This document shows positions 1-12,690 of a DNA stretch of 64,000 nt, piece by piece; within the stretch, counting starts at the first letter, position 1; the number at the start of each line of letters is the position of its first letter. The notes under the pieces were generated by a model. The model worked only from the letters and a program-made list of their open reading frames with translations. It was not told the origin of the DNA and made no database searches. This stretch comes from Vanessa cardui (taxonomy: Eukaryota; Arthropoda; Insecta; Lepidoptera; Nymphalidae). The position numbers were made by a program, and so were the translations under genes. The stretch lies in the NCBI RefSeq assembly GCF_905220365.1, contig NC_061141.1, forward strand, positions 6,703,501-6,767,500. Direction: 5' to 3'.

Positions 1-202
1 AAGCACACCCAACAAGCCTTCCATCCGGCTTTTTTAATAATTTAACCTCTTCCACGGTGCCGAATTGTGAAAAATATTCTCTGACATTCTCGTCAGTAGC
101 TTTAAACGATATATTTCTCACTATTAAACGAGCGTTTTGGTTGACCCCATCTTTATATTTTGTGTTACTCTCCGGGTCCACATTATTATCACCTTCAGTC
201 AT
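1..202 (-). CDS. Rbm28: RBM28/Nop4-like RNA-binding protein, N-terminal part (runs off the left edge)
   Basis: Read on the minus strand from the ATG at 202-200, an open frame of 67 codons reaches the window edge. After about 25 polar residues an RRM begins: RNP2 is visible as RLIVRNI (about residues 26-32), followed by SFKATDENVREYFSQFG and a KPDGRLVGCA stretch that starts RNP1. This spacing and wording is typical of the RBM28 (yeast Nop4) family, nucleolar proteins with several RRMs needed for large-subunit ribosome biogenesis. Only the first two thirds of one RRM is present, so assignment within RRM proteins rests on this match. No intron is seen in the visible part. It is divergently oriented to the NDUFAF7 gene, whose start lies 1.8 kb away. 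Confidence 0.75.
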   Translation of the reverse strand, partial: MTEGDNNVDPESNTKYKDGVNQNARLIVRNISFKATDENVREYFSQFGTVEEVKLLKKPDGRLVGCA

Positions 203-1366
203 GTTTGTAAAGTTACTTTAACACACACGTATATTACTGTTTTAATGCGTTCGTAAAACTTACGCTCACTAAAAAAATAGATTACATGTATTTTATAAAT
301 AATTATGTTATTACTACTATTTCATAGAATAACTTTGTTTTGGTTGAAATTTAATTTGCGCACGCGATACGCACATTGTTTTCAATATTTGACATTGGCA
401 TTTGACTTTAAAACAATATTGACATAGACAGTCAATGTTAATGTTGCATATAACAGAAAAAAACGCTATAAAAAATTACATAAAAGAGATATATATACAT
501 AATTTAAGATTTTAAATTACCATGGTTATTTTTATTATTACAAGTATTTAAAATGGGATATTTTCCATGATTTTATTATTATTTGGTGGAGCCCGACATT
601 TCGAAATTATCTACGAATGCCTTGTTCATCGTGATACAAGCTTTAACCAGGGGATCCCTGCATCCTTAATGAGGTGCCTTATAAATAACATAAGGCAGCA
701 ATAATATTTAATCGTGACAGTAAGGTAGATATTATTCAAGTCATAAAACAACGACTAACTTATTCAAAGCTTGGGTTTGACCAGCAGCACCACGTCACCT
801 TTCACAGAGACAGCGGTCCTGTATATGCCTGTGACTGTGTGACATGCTTTTAACATCACCATGATTCGACCCTCTGTTGACTGCTTTGTACATTAGACAA
901 TCGGCTACATATTTATAAACGTTGATATTCATCGAAAGTATTTCAACAACTAAGTAATTTTTTTTCTTTTTATATTGACAAAATGCGAATGTATTCATCA
1001 TTGGATAAGTTTATCTACGCTTTCAAGTTCTGACATTTTTTTTTGAAAAGGTCTTTCGAACTTGGATTAAGTTTTGCTCTGGTCCTCATTGCTATAACTA
1101 GAAATCTTGATTAATCGCCAAGTGATCGTCTACCGTATAAATAGGACCTTATTTCTTTTTTAAGACAAATGCTGTTTTGTTTACAAAATTTATTGGGACT
1201 CTAATAAACTTACCTCGTCAAAATAAATATTTGAAGCTACTAAGCCCAGGAACTTTATTACGTCTTGTAATGCTTAAAATTTAGTCATTGCATAGTTGAA
1301 CTCCACGATGATGGATACTTACAATTTACCATCATTTTTTTTAAGGGTAATTGTTAAATTGTCAGG
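203..1366. other. Intergenic, AT-rich; one dispersed-repeat fragment
   Basis: No coding signal on either strand. About 515-655 holds a diverged copy of the repeat that also forms the inverted repeat at 11760-11965 (shared wording such as catggttatttttattatta and ggtggagc followed by a similar cttgttca block). Promoters of the two divergent flanking genes presumably lie near the ends, but I see no motif that decides them. Confidence 0.5.
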
Positions 1367-1672
1367 AGTCGAGATGGCCCAGTGGTTAGAACGCGTCCAT
1401 CTTAACCGATGATTGCGGTTTCAAACCCAGGCAAGCACCGCTGTTTCATGTGCTTAATTTGTCTTTATAATTCATCTCGTGCTCAGCGGTGAAGGAAAAC
1501 ATCGTGAGGAAACCTGCATGTGACAAATTTCATAGAAATTCTGCCACATGTGTATTCCACCAACCCGCATTAGAACAGCGTGTTGGAATATGTTCCAAAC
1601 CTTCTCCTCAAAGGGAGAGAAGGCCTTTAGCCCAGCAGTGGGAATTTACAGGCTGTTGTTGTTGTGTTGTTG
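1367..1672 (+). mobile_element. tRNA-derived SINE, family 1
   Basis: The copy starts gtcgagatggcccagtgg and has a tRNA-like head with an A-box-like block (tggcccagtggttag) and a B-box-like block (ggtttcaaaccc). The body is the same as in nine other full or partial copies in this window, and the end is caggctgttgttgttg. The head looks like a pol III promoter of the kind typical of tRNA-derived SINEs. It lies upstream of NDUFAF7. Confidence 0.85.
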
Positions 1673-1979
1673 TAAATTGTAAGGAGTTCTCTTTTGTCTT
1701 AGCAGCATCATGTGGGTCATGTTAATCGCTATCCGACTTCTAATGCAAGAAACAGTTTTATCATACATATGCTCTCGATTTCGTTGTATTCAAAAGAAAA
1801 CCTTAATTCTCCCGCCAATGTTTGCATTTTTTATAATGTGGCTAACACAGTTTTATTAAGTCGACAACACTATGTTCAATTTAAGACAAATCTAACCAGC
1901 TGATTGTCAAAGTTGACAAAATAAAATATTATTTAGTAAATGAGGTTATAATTTCTACTAAATAAGAAATACTCAGCGC

Positions 1980-4900
1980 ATGAATAAAATGAATACACGT
2001 TATATTTTTCGCTCACTGAGCCGGCCTGTGATTTTAAATATGTGTAAAAGGCATAAAGGATACAAGATTATAAAGCGTCCGGACCCCAGTACCTTAAAAA
2101 TGCCTAATCTTAGTGATGCACCGAGTATAATGGATATAATTAAAGAAAAAGTGCGGTTAAATGGACCGTTAACTGTTGCCGAATATATGAACATTGTCAT
2201 CACAAATCCTACAGAAGGTTATTATATGAAAAAGGATGTGATTGGTGAGACGGGAGACTTTATAACTTCGCCAGAAATCAGTCAACTATTTGGTGAGATT
2301 TTAGCGATCTGGTTCTATGCAGAAACAAAGAAAATGTGTCTTGGCAAGCCCCTCCAAATTGTAGAACTAGGACCAGGAAAAGCAACATTGTTGATAGATA
2401 TGCTAAGGGTAATTGTATTCATATCATTCCACACATCTTAGTTTCTTTTAAATTAAAGGACTAATACTACTATTTGCATTTATCTTTCTTGAAGTTGCTG
2501 TACCAGTATAACAGTAGCTAAGACCATATTAAGCTATTAGTTTTTTTGTAACTGAAGTATTCTTTAATATAGACTTCAATATATTTAAATATGCAAATCT
2601 AAATAACTCCATTTGTAACATCTTAAATCTGGTACTATTCCACCAGTGCAATTAGCTCAAAGTAGGCGTAAGAAATAAATATAGTCTAAAGCCAAAATTT
2701 TATGACCAATTTTTAAAATTACCCTAATATATTTACATTTTTAGGTATTAAATCGTTATGGATACAAAGCAAATGATCTTAGTCTTCACCTTGTAGAAAT
2801 ATCATCAACAATGCAGCTGTTTCAAGCAAACAGGTTGTGTGTTTCTCACAAAGAAGCTGATATATCCCTACCATACAATTATGAGGTAAAGTCTATTAGT
2901 GTACTTCTCTAACTATATGGTCAATGAATTCACATCAATACATCATATTGCATAAGGTAGTTTTAACACAAATAAGAAAAATACAATAAAAGACAACTTT
3001 ACAAAGTTAATTTTTATTTAAATAATATTTTGTAAGTTTAAATTTTAACTTTGTATGTGTCATATCTATGAATGTATAGGTGAGTATGATTATAATAGTC
3101 TGTGGACGAAAGTAATAAATGTTTCAACGCTGTCTAGAAGAAACAACATTAAATGGGAATGTTGCAATAACAACTATTGATGTTAAAATGATTATAAATA
3201 AATAATATAAGTTTTATAAATTCAAATGAGTAGTATTTGAAAAATAATGAGGACTTCATTCTTGTTGTTTCTAAGTATGTCATATTAATATAAAGTATTA
3301 ATAATTATATTTACATTTTAGGGGGAAACAGTGAGCGGTATTAAAGTCTACTGGTACAATGATTTAAAAAAAGTACCTAACAATTTTTCATGGTACATTG
3401 CCCATGAATTTTTTGATGTCTTACCCATACATAAGTTTGAAGTGAGTAAAATGTTATATAATATTATATAAACTTCTTGACGATCTACGAAACAAGGCAA
3501 AATAGCCGGCTAACCAGGTTTGCTCGAAAAAGGAAATTTACAGGTCCCATAATCTTTCCCATCCTTCACCTCATACTGATTACACTACGACTTACTAGAG
3601 CAATGTTAATCCTACGAATATTATAAAAGTGAATGTACTTTCATCCAATAACTACTGAATAGATTGGCGTGAAATTTGTGGTATAAAGATACCACAAATT
3701 TCACACAAGAAAAAAGAACTCAGTTAAAAAACTCTTATCATTATTTTTTTCAAAATAATAACACCCAAAACAGCCCTGTTTAATTTAATAGCAAAGTTGT
3801 TTATCAATTATCTTTCCAGTAAGCAAATGACGTAAGTGAAATCAATTTATTATAAAAACGTACATTATATAGTAAAATTTTTTTTAGAAAACAGAAAACG
3901 GATGGCGGGAAATCCTCATAGAACTTGATGAGAATGAAAAATTGCAATACAGAATAGCAGCCAATGAGACACAGTCTGTTAGAACGTTGGTCAGGCCGCC
4001 ACTAGATGCCGGAGACAGGATGGAACTCGAAATCAGTCCTAGAGCTTTAGGTATCGCGAGGCAACTCGCTACTAGAGTAGACCAGTACGGAGGACTTGCA
4101 TTAATAGCTGACTATGGACACAACGGCGAGAAAGGAGACACTTTTAGGGTATTTTTTAATTTATATGCCTGCTTTATATGGTTTTCATCATTTATATATA
4201 AAGACAAATATTTAATTTTTTCTTTTATCTTACTAATTAAAAGAAAAAAACTTACAAATATTAACGCACGCACTTTTTATAAAATATGTAGGCGGATAGC
4301 CAAACGGACTAGAGGCTACGATTGCCCATTGATATTGGCAACACCAATGCGCCTCCAACTTTGGGAACTAAAATGTTAGGTCCCTAATCCCTTATGCTGT
4401 AGTTACATTGGCTCACACAATCACTTACACGTCCAATATGAGATGAGTGAGATGTACCTAACCAAACTGGCTTGCACAAAGTACAGCTTGGCGTAGAATA
4501 AAAAAAATTACATTAGCATAAGCTATTGTGAGATAAATAGTCATTAAGATTGTTTATTATTTAATTATCATAAAACTTTTTTAAATGGTTAACAATGAGG
4601 TTCTTTAACTGAATATATTATCTCTACTTTTTAATAGAATCACAATCCCATATGCGTTAAGCAACCTTAGTTTAAAATATTATAATATTTATTCATATGT
4701 TCAATTTTTTTAAGGCATTTCACAAACACAAAATTGTAGACCCGCTAGAGAATCCTGGTAATTCAGATCTAACAGCTGATGTGGATTTTAGTCAATTGAG
4801 GATATCTGCGTCAATGACGCCAGGAGCGGAAAATTATGCTGTAGTTCTTGGACCTGTTAAACAGATGGAGTTCTTAGAGCGAATGCAAGCTAGAGTTCGG

Positions 4901-5418
4901 TTACAGGTAAGATAATAATGAAAAAGGTATCTGTACAACTTCGATGCATGCAAAATTTTCGTTAATTCAGTCTGAAATCCAGGTTTTTTTAGATACATTT
5001 TATATGTACTCTAACAAATATTGTTGGGCTTTGTAAATGTCCGCTGTATCAACCAAGCAAATAATACTTACTTAGTATCTTTGTATTCCGGTTTGAAGGG
5101 TGAGTAAGGCACAGAGGACATAACAAATTAAGTTTCGAAGATTGCTAGCGTACCTCCTTCATATCCTATTGACGTCACGAGTAAGAAAATGGTTCTGGTA
5201 TGTTGGTCCAAAGTTAAAAAATGCCAATTGTTTTGTTTTAGGTATTAATAGACAACGCTAAAACCGACGAAGATAAAGAGAAAGTCAAGGCATCATATGA
5301 AATGCTGGTCGATCCAACAAAAATGGGGGAACGATTTAAATTCATGGCATTTTATCCTTCTGCGATGGCCAGTATATTAGAAAAGTTACCCCCTTTGGGA
5401 TTCTCAACTCCTAAGTAA
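1980..5418 (+). CDS. Ndufaf7: NDUFAF7, mitochondrial protein arginine methyltransferase for complex I assembly (6 exons)
   Basis: Coding exons: 1980-2408, 2745-2885, 3322-3441, 3888-4148, 4715-4906 and 5242-5418, all phase 0, giving 439 aa (human NDUFAF7 is about the same length). The N terminus (MNKMNTRYIFRSLSRPV) is basic and lacks acidic residues, as expected for a mitochondrial presequence; a second Met lies three codons on. SAM-binding motif I is visible as VELGPGKATL (about residues 126-135). Other family signatures are GDFITSPEISQLFGE, HEFFDVLPIHKFE, ADYGHNGEKGDTFR, DLTADVDFSQLR, GPVKQMEFLERM and KMGERFKFMAF. In animals this matrix enzyme symmetrically dimethylates an arginine of NDUFS2 early in complex I assembly. 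Introns are AT-rich and carry small repeat fragments. Every exon starts after AG and is followed by GT. The start was chosen for the presequence and open upstream stop context. Confidence 0.95.
3669..3704. repeat. Perfect hairpin in NDUFAF7 intron 3
   Basis: Two 15-nt arms (3669-3683 and 3690-3704) are exact reverse complements around a 6-nt loop. Just upstream (about 3610-3668) lies a fragment resembling the Helitron-like family at 15184-15385 (tattataaaagtgaatgtac). The hairpin may be that element's end or a local foldback. Confidence 0.6.
4290..4495 (-). mobile_element. Degenerate copy of short repeat family 2 (SINE-like)
   Basis: Diverged match to the roughly 290-bp family 2. Shared blocks include gcggatagcca, caatgcgcc, gggaactaa, tgtagttacattggctcac and ggcttgcacaaag. 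It lies in NDUFAF7 intron 4. A second small fragment in plus orientation, around 5079-5140 (gtattccggtttgaagggtgag), lies in intron 5. Confidence 0.6.
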
Positions 5419-5599
5419 AATATTCGATCTAAGTTGTTAAGTTTGTATGTATTAGGAAAAACAATTATAATGCTTAATATTTATTTCGTCTTTTTTTTTA
5501 AATTAGTTTTAATCGGTCCGTACGCTCCGTACAAATACAAATATCTTATACAGTCAGAATGAAATGCCATTTAGTCTTGTTTTCATGTCGCAGAATTAA

Positions 5600-6035
5600 A
5601 AACTCAAACTCAAATTCCTTTATTTAATATAGAAGCATCACACTTACTAATTGATTGTCAAATAAACACTACAACCGGTGCGGAAAAAGGAACACCCTGA
5701 CCTGAGAATAACCGGCGAAAGAAACTCAGCGGGTCTCTTTTTTATTTATTTTTTTGTCAAATTAATAAGATACGTAGTAGTATATGATTAGAAATAGCCA
5801 GAAGGCGATCGTTTCAATCCCAAGGTGTGCTATCAAACATAAACTCGGTAATTGTATAGTAACCTTTTGCACACAAGCGTTCCTTAACATTTTTTTTAAA
5901 TTGGGCAACATAAGCAAGTAATCCAATTTTAGAATTAGAAAAAAAGTTATATTGCTGGAAAATACAAGTAGGTAAATAAAAAATCCAAAGAGTATTGTAA
6001 CAGTTCATTTCATTCAAACATACTACTGTTCCAAG
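5600..6035 (-). mobile_element. LINE 3' end fragment with ORF remnant
   Basis: Read on the minus strand, a short open stretch ends KGYYTITEFMFDSTPWD (stop near 5814). This is the usual carboxy end of insect jockey/CR1-type reverse transcriptase ORFs. It is followed by an AT-rich 3' UTR and the tail aaaggaatttgagtttgag at 5600-5620, a common LINE tail in Lepidoptera. It is 5'-truncated and lies just downstream of NDUFAF7. Confidence 0.65.
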
Positions 6036-6089
6036 GCTCTGTAGACAAAAGTAAAAGTTTAGTTTATAAGCTTTTTCCTAATATTAAGA

Positions 6090-6276
6090 TTTTAATTTGT
6101 ATTTTTACTTCCATTTATTACTTTCTCACTTTTATTTTATTTATGTTTAAAATTATTTTTTGCTATGCTTGCTGTGGTCTCCAATAATTGAAGGAGCAAT
6201 TAGTGTGTATCCTTTTTGAATGTGTAATTAGTGTGTATCCTTTGTTGGGGACTCATAAATAAATAAATAAATAAAA
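6090..6276 (+). repeat. Retroelement tail with (AAAT)n and short duplication
   Basis: Contains a duplicated block (attagtgtgtatcctttt, twice between 6199 and 6245), then ggggactcataaataaataa and an AAAT microsatellite to 6276. It looks like the 3' end of a retroelement; the family was not identified. Confidence 0.45.
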
Positions 6277-9200
6277 GTACGTAATTACTCCGTTAGCAAC
6301 ACATGACGTCATCATAGATCGAAGTCATCATCTTCGAAGAGCACCATCTTCAATTCTTCACAATAATCTTACAACATGACTAGCTGATGAGACATGAAGT
6401 GAGTAATAGTACATCATGCCTCAGCACCAACGTTTGAAAGTTTTTTCATAAATTACTATATTTGTAAGTTGGACTCCCAGTAATGATCTGGCTAACACAT
6501 TTAAATAATCTTCAATAATTTCTGATGAAGCAGTTACTCAGGTCTTGTTACATTTTAACAGAGTCCTATTTATATTTGTAACATGCTTAAGCTGTCTCGG
6601 TATCCATTTCTGATAAACCTTAAACCAATGGTTTCTAAGAGATAGTCCCATTCAAAACATATATTTAATTAAAAAATCTTCCTCTTGTGGTTAAAACCAG
6701 AAGAAATTAGGTATTAATGAACATAAAAAAAAATCATAACTTCATTCCTTATATCTGTGAGACTTTATGCAATGGACATCATTAAATAAATTAATACACT
6801 TTTAATAGTCAAAGATTGTCATAGTCCTTATTTAATAGGGATTTATCCCTATTTACCTTACAGTGAATTTATAAAACCTTAGAAAAATCCATTAACTATT
6901 ATTTTGCCTCGAATTAATGCTCTTAATTGGTATCCACTGAGCACAAATTTAAAGAAGCATTACAAATTAAAAAAAACGCTGTCAGCTGTTTTTGCTTTTT
7001 GGGGATTTTCTTTTTAAATATTTAAAGGTATAAATTATGGTTTCTAAGCAATTTTGTCAGCTCATATAGTCCTATTTTCCCTCCGAAAACTACAGCTATA
7101 TATTATATGTATTCATTACAGCAAACCGTGATTATTTACAGAATAACATATAACAGTCACATTGGATGATAAATATTTAGAATATAAACAAATAAAATAC
7201 TTTTAATTATTAAAAGTGGATGCCTATAAGGGTGTTATTAATTTTTGCAAAACAATACGGTTTGGTGAATAATTTTATATTTACCAAATTATTAAATTCC
7301 TAATAATTTTTTTTAATACCTAAAACAATGAATAAATATAGTTTCTCCCTTCCAACTATGTTTGCTACACTGATAAATCATAAAATCAAAAATACCGTGC
7401 ATTGTGACAGATTACAAATTATTTTATATTATGACAGTCACAGTCCACAGAGTATAAGAAGTATAATCGCAAATAGAACCTGCTGAAAAATTATGTCGTA
7501 CATAGTAAATGTACATTATTTAACTCATTTTCAGTTATTTTTGTTTAGAGTACGGGTTCAATAAAAACGTATTTAAGAAAATAAAATATTTAAGAAAAAT
7601 AAATAAACTTTATGAACAGATAACTTCCGCACGATATATTTAGTAATTTCACGCTGTGATGAAATGTCACAATTTCAGTGGATTTGTGCCAATGATAGAG
7701 AAATCTAGCAATGTGAAAAATTGTGATGTTCATGCAATCCGTAATTTGTGATAATAAAAACGTTTTGTGTTTAAACGGATATATTTGTAAAACTGTCTGT
7801 GGCAGAAAAGATTGGGCGGAACAAAGAAATCGAGTTGGATGATTTAACAATTTTGATCTGAGGTAAGGGAAAGATTTTCTTTTGTTGCGTTTTGTTTTAT
7901 TCCGTCGCAGTTTTGCTGATGCGATATAACGCCAGTTTTACTGCTTCTCGGTGCGTAAGGATATATTAATTTATATCAATATAATGAAAAGTCCACCTCA
8001 GAATAATACTGTTATATAGATAATGATCTGATTGTAATTGTAACCACCAATTGGAAACTAACTTTCAGATAAATGCGAGAATAGGTCTCGAATTTCAAAT
8101 ATTGATGATATAATATTCGTATATATATAAAATAACATATGTGAACTGTCGTTAATCGCTATAAATATTCTAAATTTGTACTTGTTCTAAAAAAAATATT
8201 GTAAAATCGATCGAAACGATAACTGTAGCAATTTATTTTTATTTTGAACAATAATAGATTCCTTAAAATATTTGAATATCAAGGTTATAAATGATAACAC
8301 CATATAATATAATACAATATCATTAAATGGATTTACTACTGTTCATTTTAAATTATTTACAAAGTCAGGTGTACTAACAGCTTTTCAAATAAAAGATTTT
8401 AAAATAATAATTGAAAAGATGCAATATATTCACCACACTATAGCATAGCATGTCTAAATATGCTGTTCAGGTATTCATTAAAATATTCTGATCATTTGAA
8501 GTCTAGTACTTTATATATATTTTTTATGTATATGTAAGGAAATCAGTCAAATCGGTTGTGTGATGAAAAGTGTTCAATGCCATCCATTGACTCATTATTG
8601 AAATCCTCGAGAAATATACTGGCTGACTTAAATTTTGTAAGGAATACATAAATACTAATTAAAAATATAATATAATTATAAATGTCTAGTGGTAGAATTG
8701 CCAATTTAAGTGGTAGTATCAACCCAGGTGGATGCACTAAGATATTAATCTAATGAAGTTGCAAAACAGTAAATTTCAACTCACAGCTTCAATTGAAAAC
8801 CTAAAAATTGAGTTTTATGTGATTTAAATTTTATATTCACATTGATATATGTTAAATTTTAATTTAGTAAATACTAGGGTTCTAGTAGAAAATAGTATGA
8901 GACTAATATTTTGTAATACTAACACTTGTTGTTACTGAGTGTAGTTACCTATTTATATATAAGTAGACACCAAAATACTTAACTGCCTTTTTCAACTCTG
9001 TCTGAAATATAATCCACTTGATTTGTAAACAATGTATCTATATTACAATATGATTACAAGTTTCATTTTTATATACAATGAATTACGGTTGAACATCAAA
9101 TAATGACCACAAATTTTTCATTATTCAACAAAATTAGGAAGTGTGTTATGTAATCTTTAAATGCTCAACTAGATTTCTAATTATTTTTTATAGTCTTATT

Positions 9201-11762
9201 AAGTTTTTTCCTGTGTCATAAGGTTTGTTTAAAAATGGTGATATAACTTAATTATTCATGCTCTACAATGTGATGCTCTTAAATGCAATTACTTAAGACA
9301 AGAAACTGTAAAATGAAAGACATTTAACATTGAAATTAATGTGATGGGAGTCATATGGTCTTAAATACTTTGATAAAAAAGTAACAAGGACTAGTTAAAC
9401 ATATTACTAATTGATAATTAGACAAAAAGATATCCGCCTGATAAAAAAACAGTTATCTGCATCATTTGTGTATCAGTAGCCAAAATTGTATGAGCATTTG
9501 AAAAGATAATCATGTATGAAAAAAGTTACTTTAAAATGGAGAATGATCAATGACCATATGCAACAGTGATTTTTAATTGACACAATTAATCACTTTGAAT
9601 CTTGTTGAGCACCTTACACTGATTTAAGAGTGGTGTGATCAGGTATAAGAAATGGGTTCATCGCTTTCAGTCTGATAAGAAGACCATACAGTAGCACAAG
9701 AAGGACCAAGACCATCGCAAAAAAAGAATAAGATGTAAAATTAATTAATGGCAGTGAACTTAAGGACTGAAAAAATTCTAGTCATTGACTTTAACGAAAA
9801 TGTTCGTGTGTTTACACATAAGTAAGCCCGTGAGAAGTCAAGAAGAGAATGAGACCAGAATAATTATGCAAGGTTGTGAAGCTCGTGCAAGCAGACAATG
9901 CTGCAGTTCACATGAGAAAAGCTGTGATGTTTGCTTTTCATGTAAATGATTTTGTACTGGTTTGTTTTAAATTTAGAAAAGGTAATACCTAAACTTTTGC
10001 GGTCCCTTGCTTTATTAGCTATTGTAAACGAAAAATCAATGGATCTTTATGATTGTTTTTAATACGTATTCATGTTTATCATGGCGACTTCAGTTGTGTA
10101 AAGTGAAGTCGCTATACTAATAATATAAGTCTACTTTGTATAAGAACACCTTTATTTTCTTTCCATGACCACTAAGATAAAAATTAAAATCAAAAGGATA
10201 CAAAACTTGAAATCAATGAGGCCGATTTGGAATGTAAAGAAAATAATCAAGATTATAAAATTCTCAATAAATAAATAGTGCATTGACCTTGTTAATAAAA
10301 AAAAAATTAAGTTACACTCTACTAATTATCTATTATATAAACTTGCATAAAAACTTGTTCTAAATTTTATAAGACATTGCATAAATTCTTACAACAGGCG
10401 TAATTAATTAAATCACCCTAATGAATATGCAACAAATATTAACTTTTTTTTTATTCATCTACAAAACTGTCACCATCTTTGACGATGTATTAGGAGGTAG
10501 GTTAAATTTCCTGGCTTGCTGAAGAACAGTATATTTTTTTTGGCACAAAGTAAAGCCATACAAAAAAAATATACAGTTTATATTTTTAAATTGTATTTTA
10601 TTTGCTTATCGACTTGGAGGTACTTGGCTACTTATAAAATAATGACATCATGAAGTTAAACGTATTTATTATTTTTCTAAGTAGTTACCTTTCATGTATT
10701 TATTAAGTTTTGTTTTAATACATTAGGAAATAATAAGTATGACGATACATTGTAGATATTATCATAACTCGATTACATTGGTATTCGAGTTAAATTACAT
10801 ATTTGTCTATTACGACTGGATAGGATTTCGGGTAAGCAATTAAGATTAATCAACTGCGCAGTTCACGAGTAATGCATAGATCACGAGTGTGGTGGATACA
10901 CGGGTGCACTTTCTATTTCACGCTCATTATCTGATAGGACGGCAATCTGTCACTATCGCAGAGACGTCACGTGCTCTACGTCGTTACTAAAACACGGCAA
11001 ACATTTTGTCAACTTCCTATTTGTATTCTGCCACAAAGACTCAAAAAACCAGGACCCTTGGATTTGTCTGGGATTTATGCGCAAGTTACACCGTAAGAGA
11101 TGGAGAGGGTACCGTGGTTTTATCGTGGGTATTCCGACGTCCAACTCCCCTAATGGGATAACGCGTAAATGTGCATTTCCAGCGAATAAAGCATTACTGG
11201 ATTAGTAGCCTTATAAATTATTATAAACAATGTGCAAGTTAAACACTACGAAGATGATGCTACGATGTTGCAAATGCTGAGCGGTGGATGAGTATATTGA
11301 ACAAAATGCGGATTTCATGTTGCAAACTTACACGAGACAATGTTTGATGCGTGTAATAAAGAGAAAATGTTGCTTCACGATAAGAAGTTTACATATAAAA
11401 TAAATGTTACATTAAAATAATCTATTTTTATACTTGTACGTATTTTTCTTAAGATAGACAAAAAAAGGACAATTACCTTGACTATACGATGTAGATAAAG
11501 AAAAACATATATATTTTTTTAGATCCTAATTACGTCGCTACTTATTGCTCTATTCAACCAACTTAAAGTTAACAAGGTTTAGGCGATCATATTTTGCTCC
11601 AATATTGATTTCACCCATATATCCAGATTCTATTAGGGTGTTATATGTTTCTGATGAGTGAAATGCAGTTCTACGAAGTCTATGGAGGACGAGTAATGCC
11701 ATTAAAAATATACACATTACAAAAGTTACTTTATGTTTTGAACAAAAGTTACAAACTATATA
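6277..11762. other. AT-rich intergenic stretch without recognisable gene
   Basis: Both strands are broken by frequent stops; the longest frames (for example 7590-7850 and 8543-8737 minus) show no conserved motif or codon bias. The only structures seen are short AT foldbacks such as 10529-10542 with 10561-10574, and a less AT-rich block around 9600-9950 that might be a decayed element. Confidence 0.5.
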
Positions 11763-11965
11763 GGATTTTAAATTAACATGGTTATTTTTATTATTAAAGT
11801 TATTAATTTCGGGATATTTACCATGTTTTTTGTTCGGTGGAGCTCGATATTTCGACATTGTCTACGAATGTCTTGTTCACGAGAGTCTCGTGACAATGTA
11901 GACAAGTAGAGAAAAATAAAAAACATGGTAAATATCCCGAAATTAATAACTTTAATAATAAAAGT
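11763..11965. repeat. Inverted repeat made of two copies of a dispersed element end
   Basis: The 45-nt arms 11787-11831 and 11918-11962 are exact reverse complements, separated by 86 nt. The left arm plus spacer also matches the fragment at about 515-655. The arrangement suggests two head-to-head copies of one repeat. It overlaps a minus-strand frame at 11550-11858 that shows no sign of being a real gene. Confidence 0.7.
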
Positions 11966-12324
11966 TACAAACGTATTAAATTAGTATTTTTTCTACTAAA
12001 TGTTCTGTTTAAATTATATCTGAAACCGTCTATCGAAGTCGAGCCTTGCTCTCAGTTGAAATTATTTATTAATAAATAGTATAAACATTATATTATTATA
12101 AAAAAAATATTTATTCCAATTCTTTCACATATATTTTTTACCTTTTCACTAGAATTCCTTAACTTTGAATTTTTTTATTTTGTACGATAACGAGACAACG
12201 TCACTTGACCTACTCCCGAGTTCACTAATTAAAAACGTAATAATTCTGTACATGTACTATTACTATGGAAATTGTTAATTTTCGTGCATTTCATATAGTT
12301 ATATATATAAAGAAATAAATGTCT

Positions 12325-12690
12325 CATTGATCGGACCATTATAGAGCGGCCTATTCTGAGCTTCTGGGTTCGAAACTGCGGGTCAATTAATTAAAAAATT
12401 ATAGGGGTATGGTGTCGAAAAATTCTCAGAAGCCTAGAGTCTGGAAATAGGCAGTGTTTACACTCCCGTGCTTCTGAAAGCACGTAAAGCCGTTGGCTAC
12501 GCGCCTGAACTCCTTCCGGTCGTGTCGAAGTGACGGTTGCTGTCCATCTATTTATAAGAGTGAGTCAATAGAGAGTGAGAGATACTTATGTTGACGCGCA
12601 CACCTTTGCTGTATAAAATATATCCCGTGCAGTTAACAAGACTCGTTTGAGACAGACCGGTAAAGCCGAAATCGGTCAGAATTACATATT
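12325..12690 (+). mobile_element. Dispersed retroelement (SINE or LINE 3' end type)
   Basis: The block has higher GC than its surroundings. It contains ctgggttcgaaac (resembling a pol III B box) and then wording I recognise as common in lepidopteran interspersed repeats (cgcctgaactccttccggtc, ccgaaatcggtcag). No second copy lies in the window, so limits and class are uncertain. Confidence 0.45.

Noticed and set aside
1367..1445. tRNA-like heads of the family 1 SINEs read as tRNA genes
   Set aside because: A and B boxes are present but no four-arm cloverleaf can be formed, and the same head repeats in about ten copies with a common SINE body.
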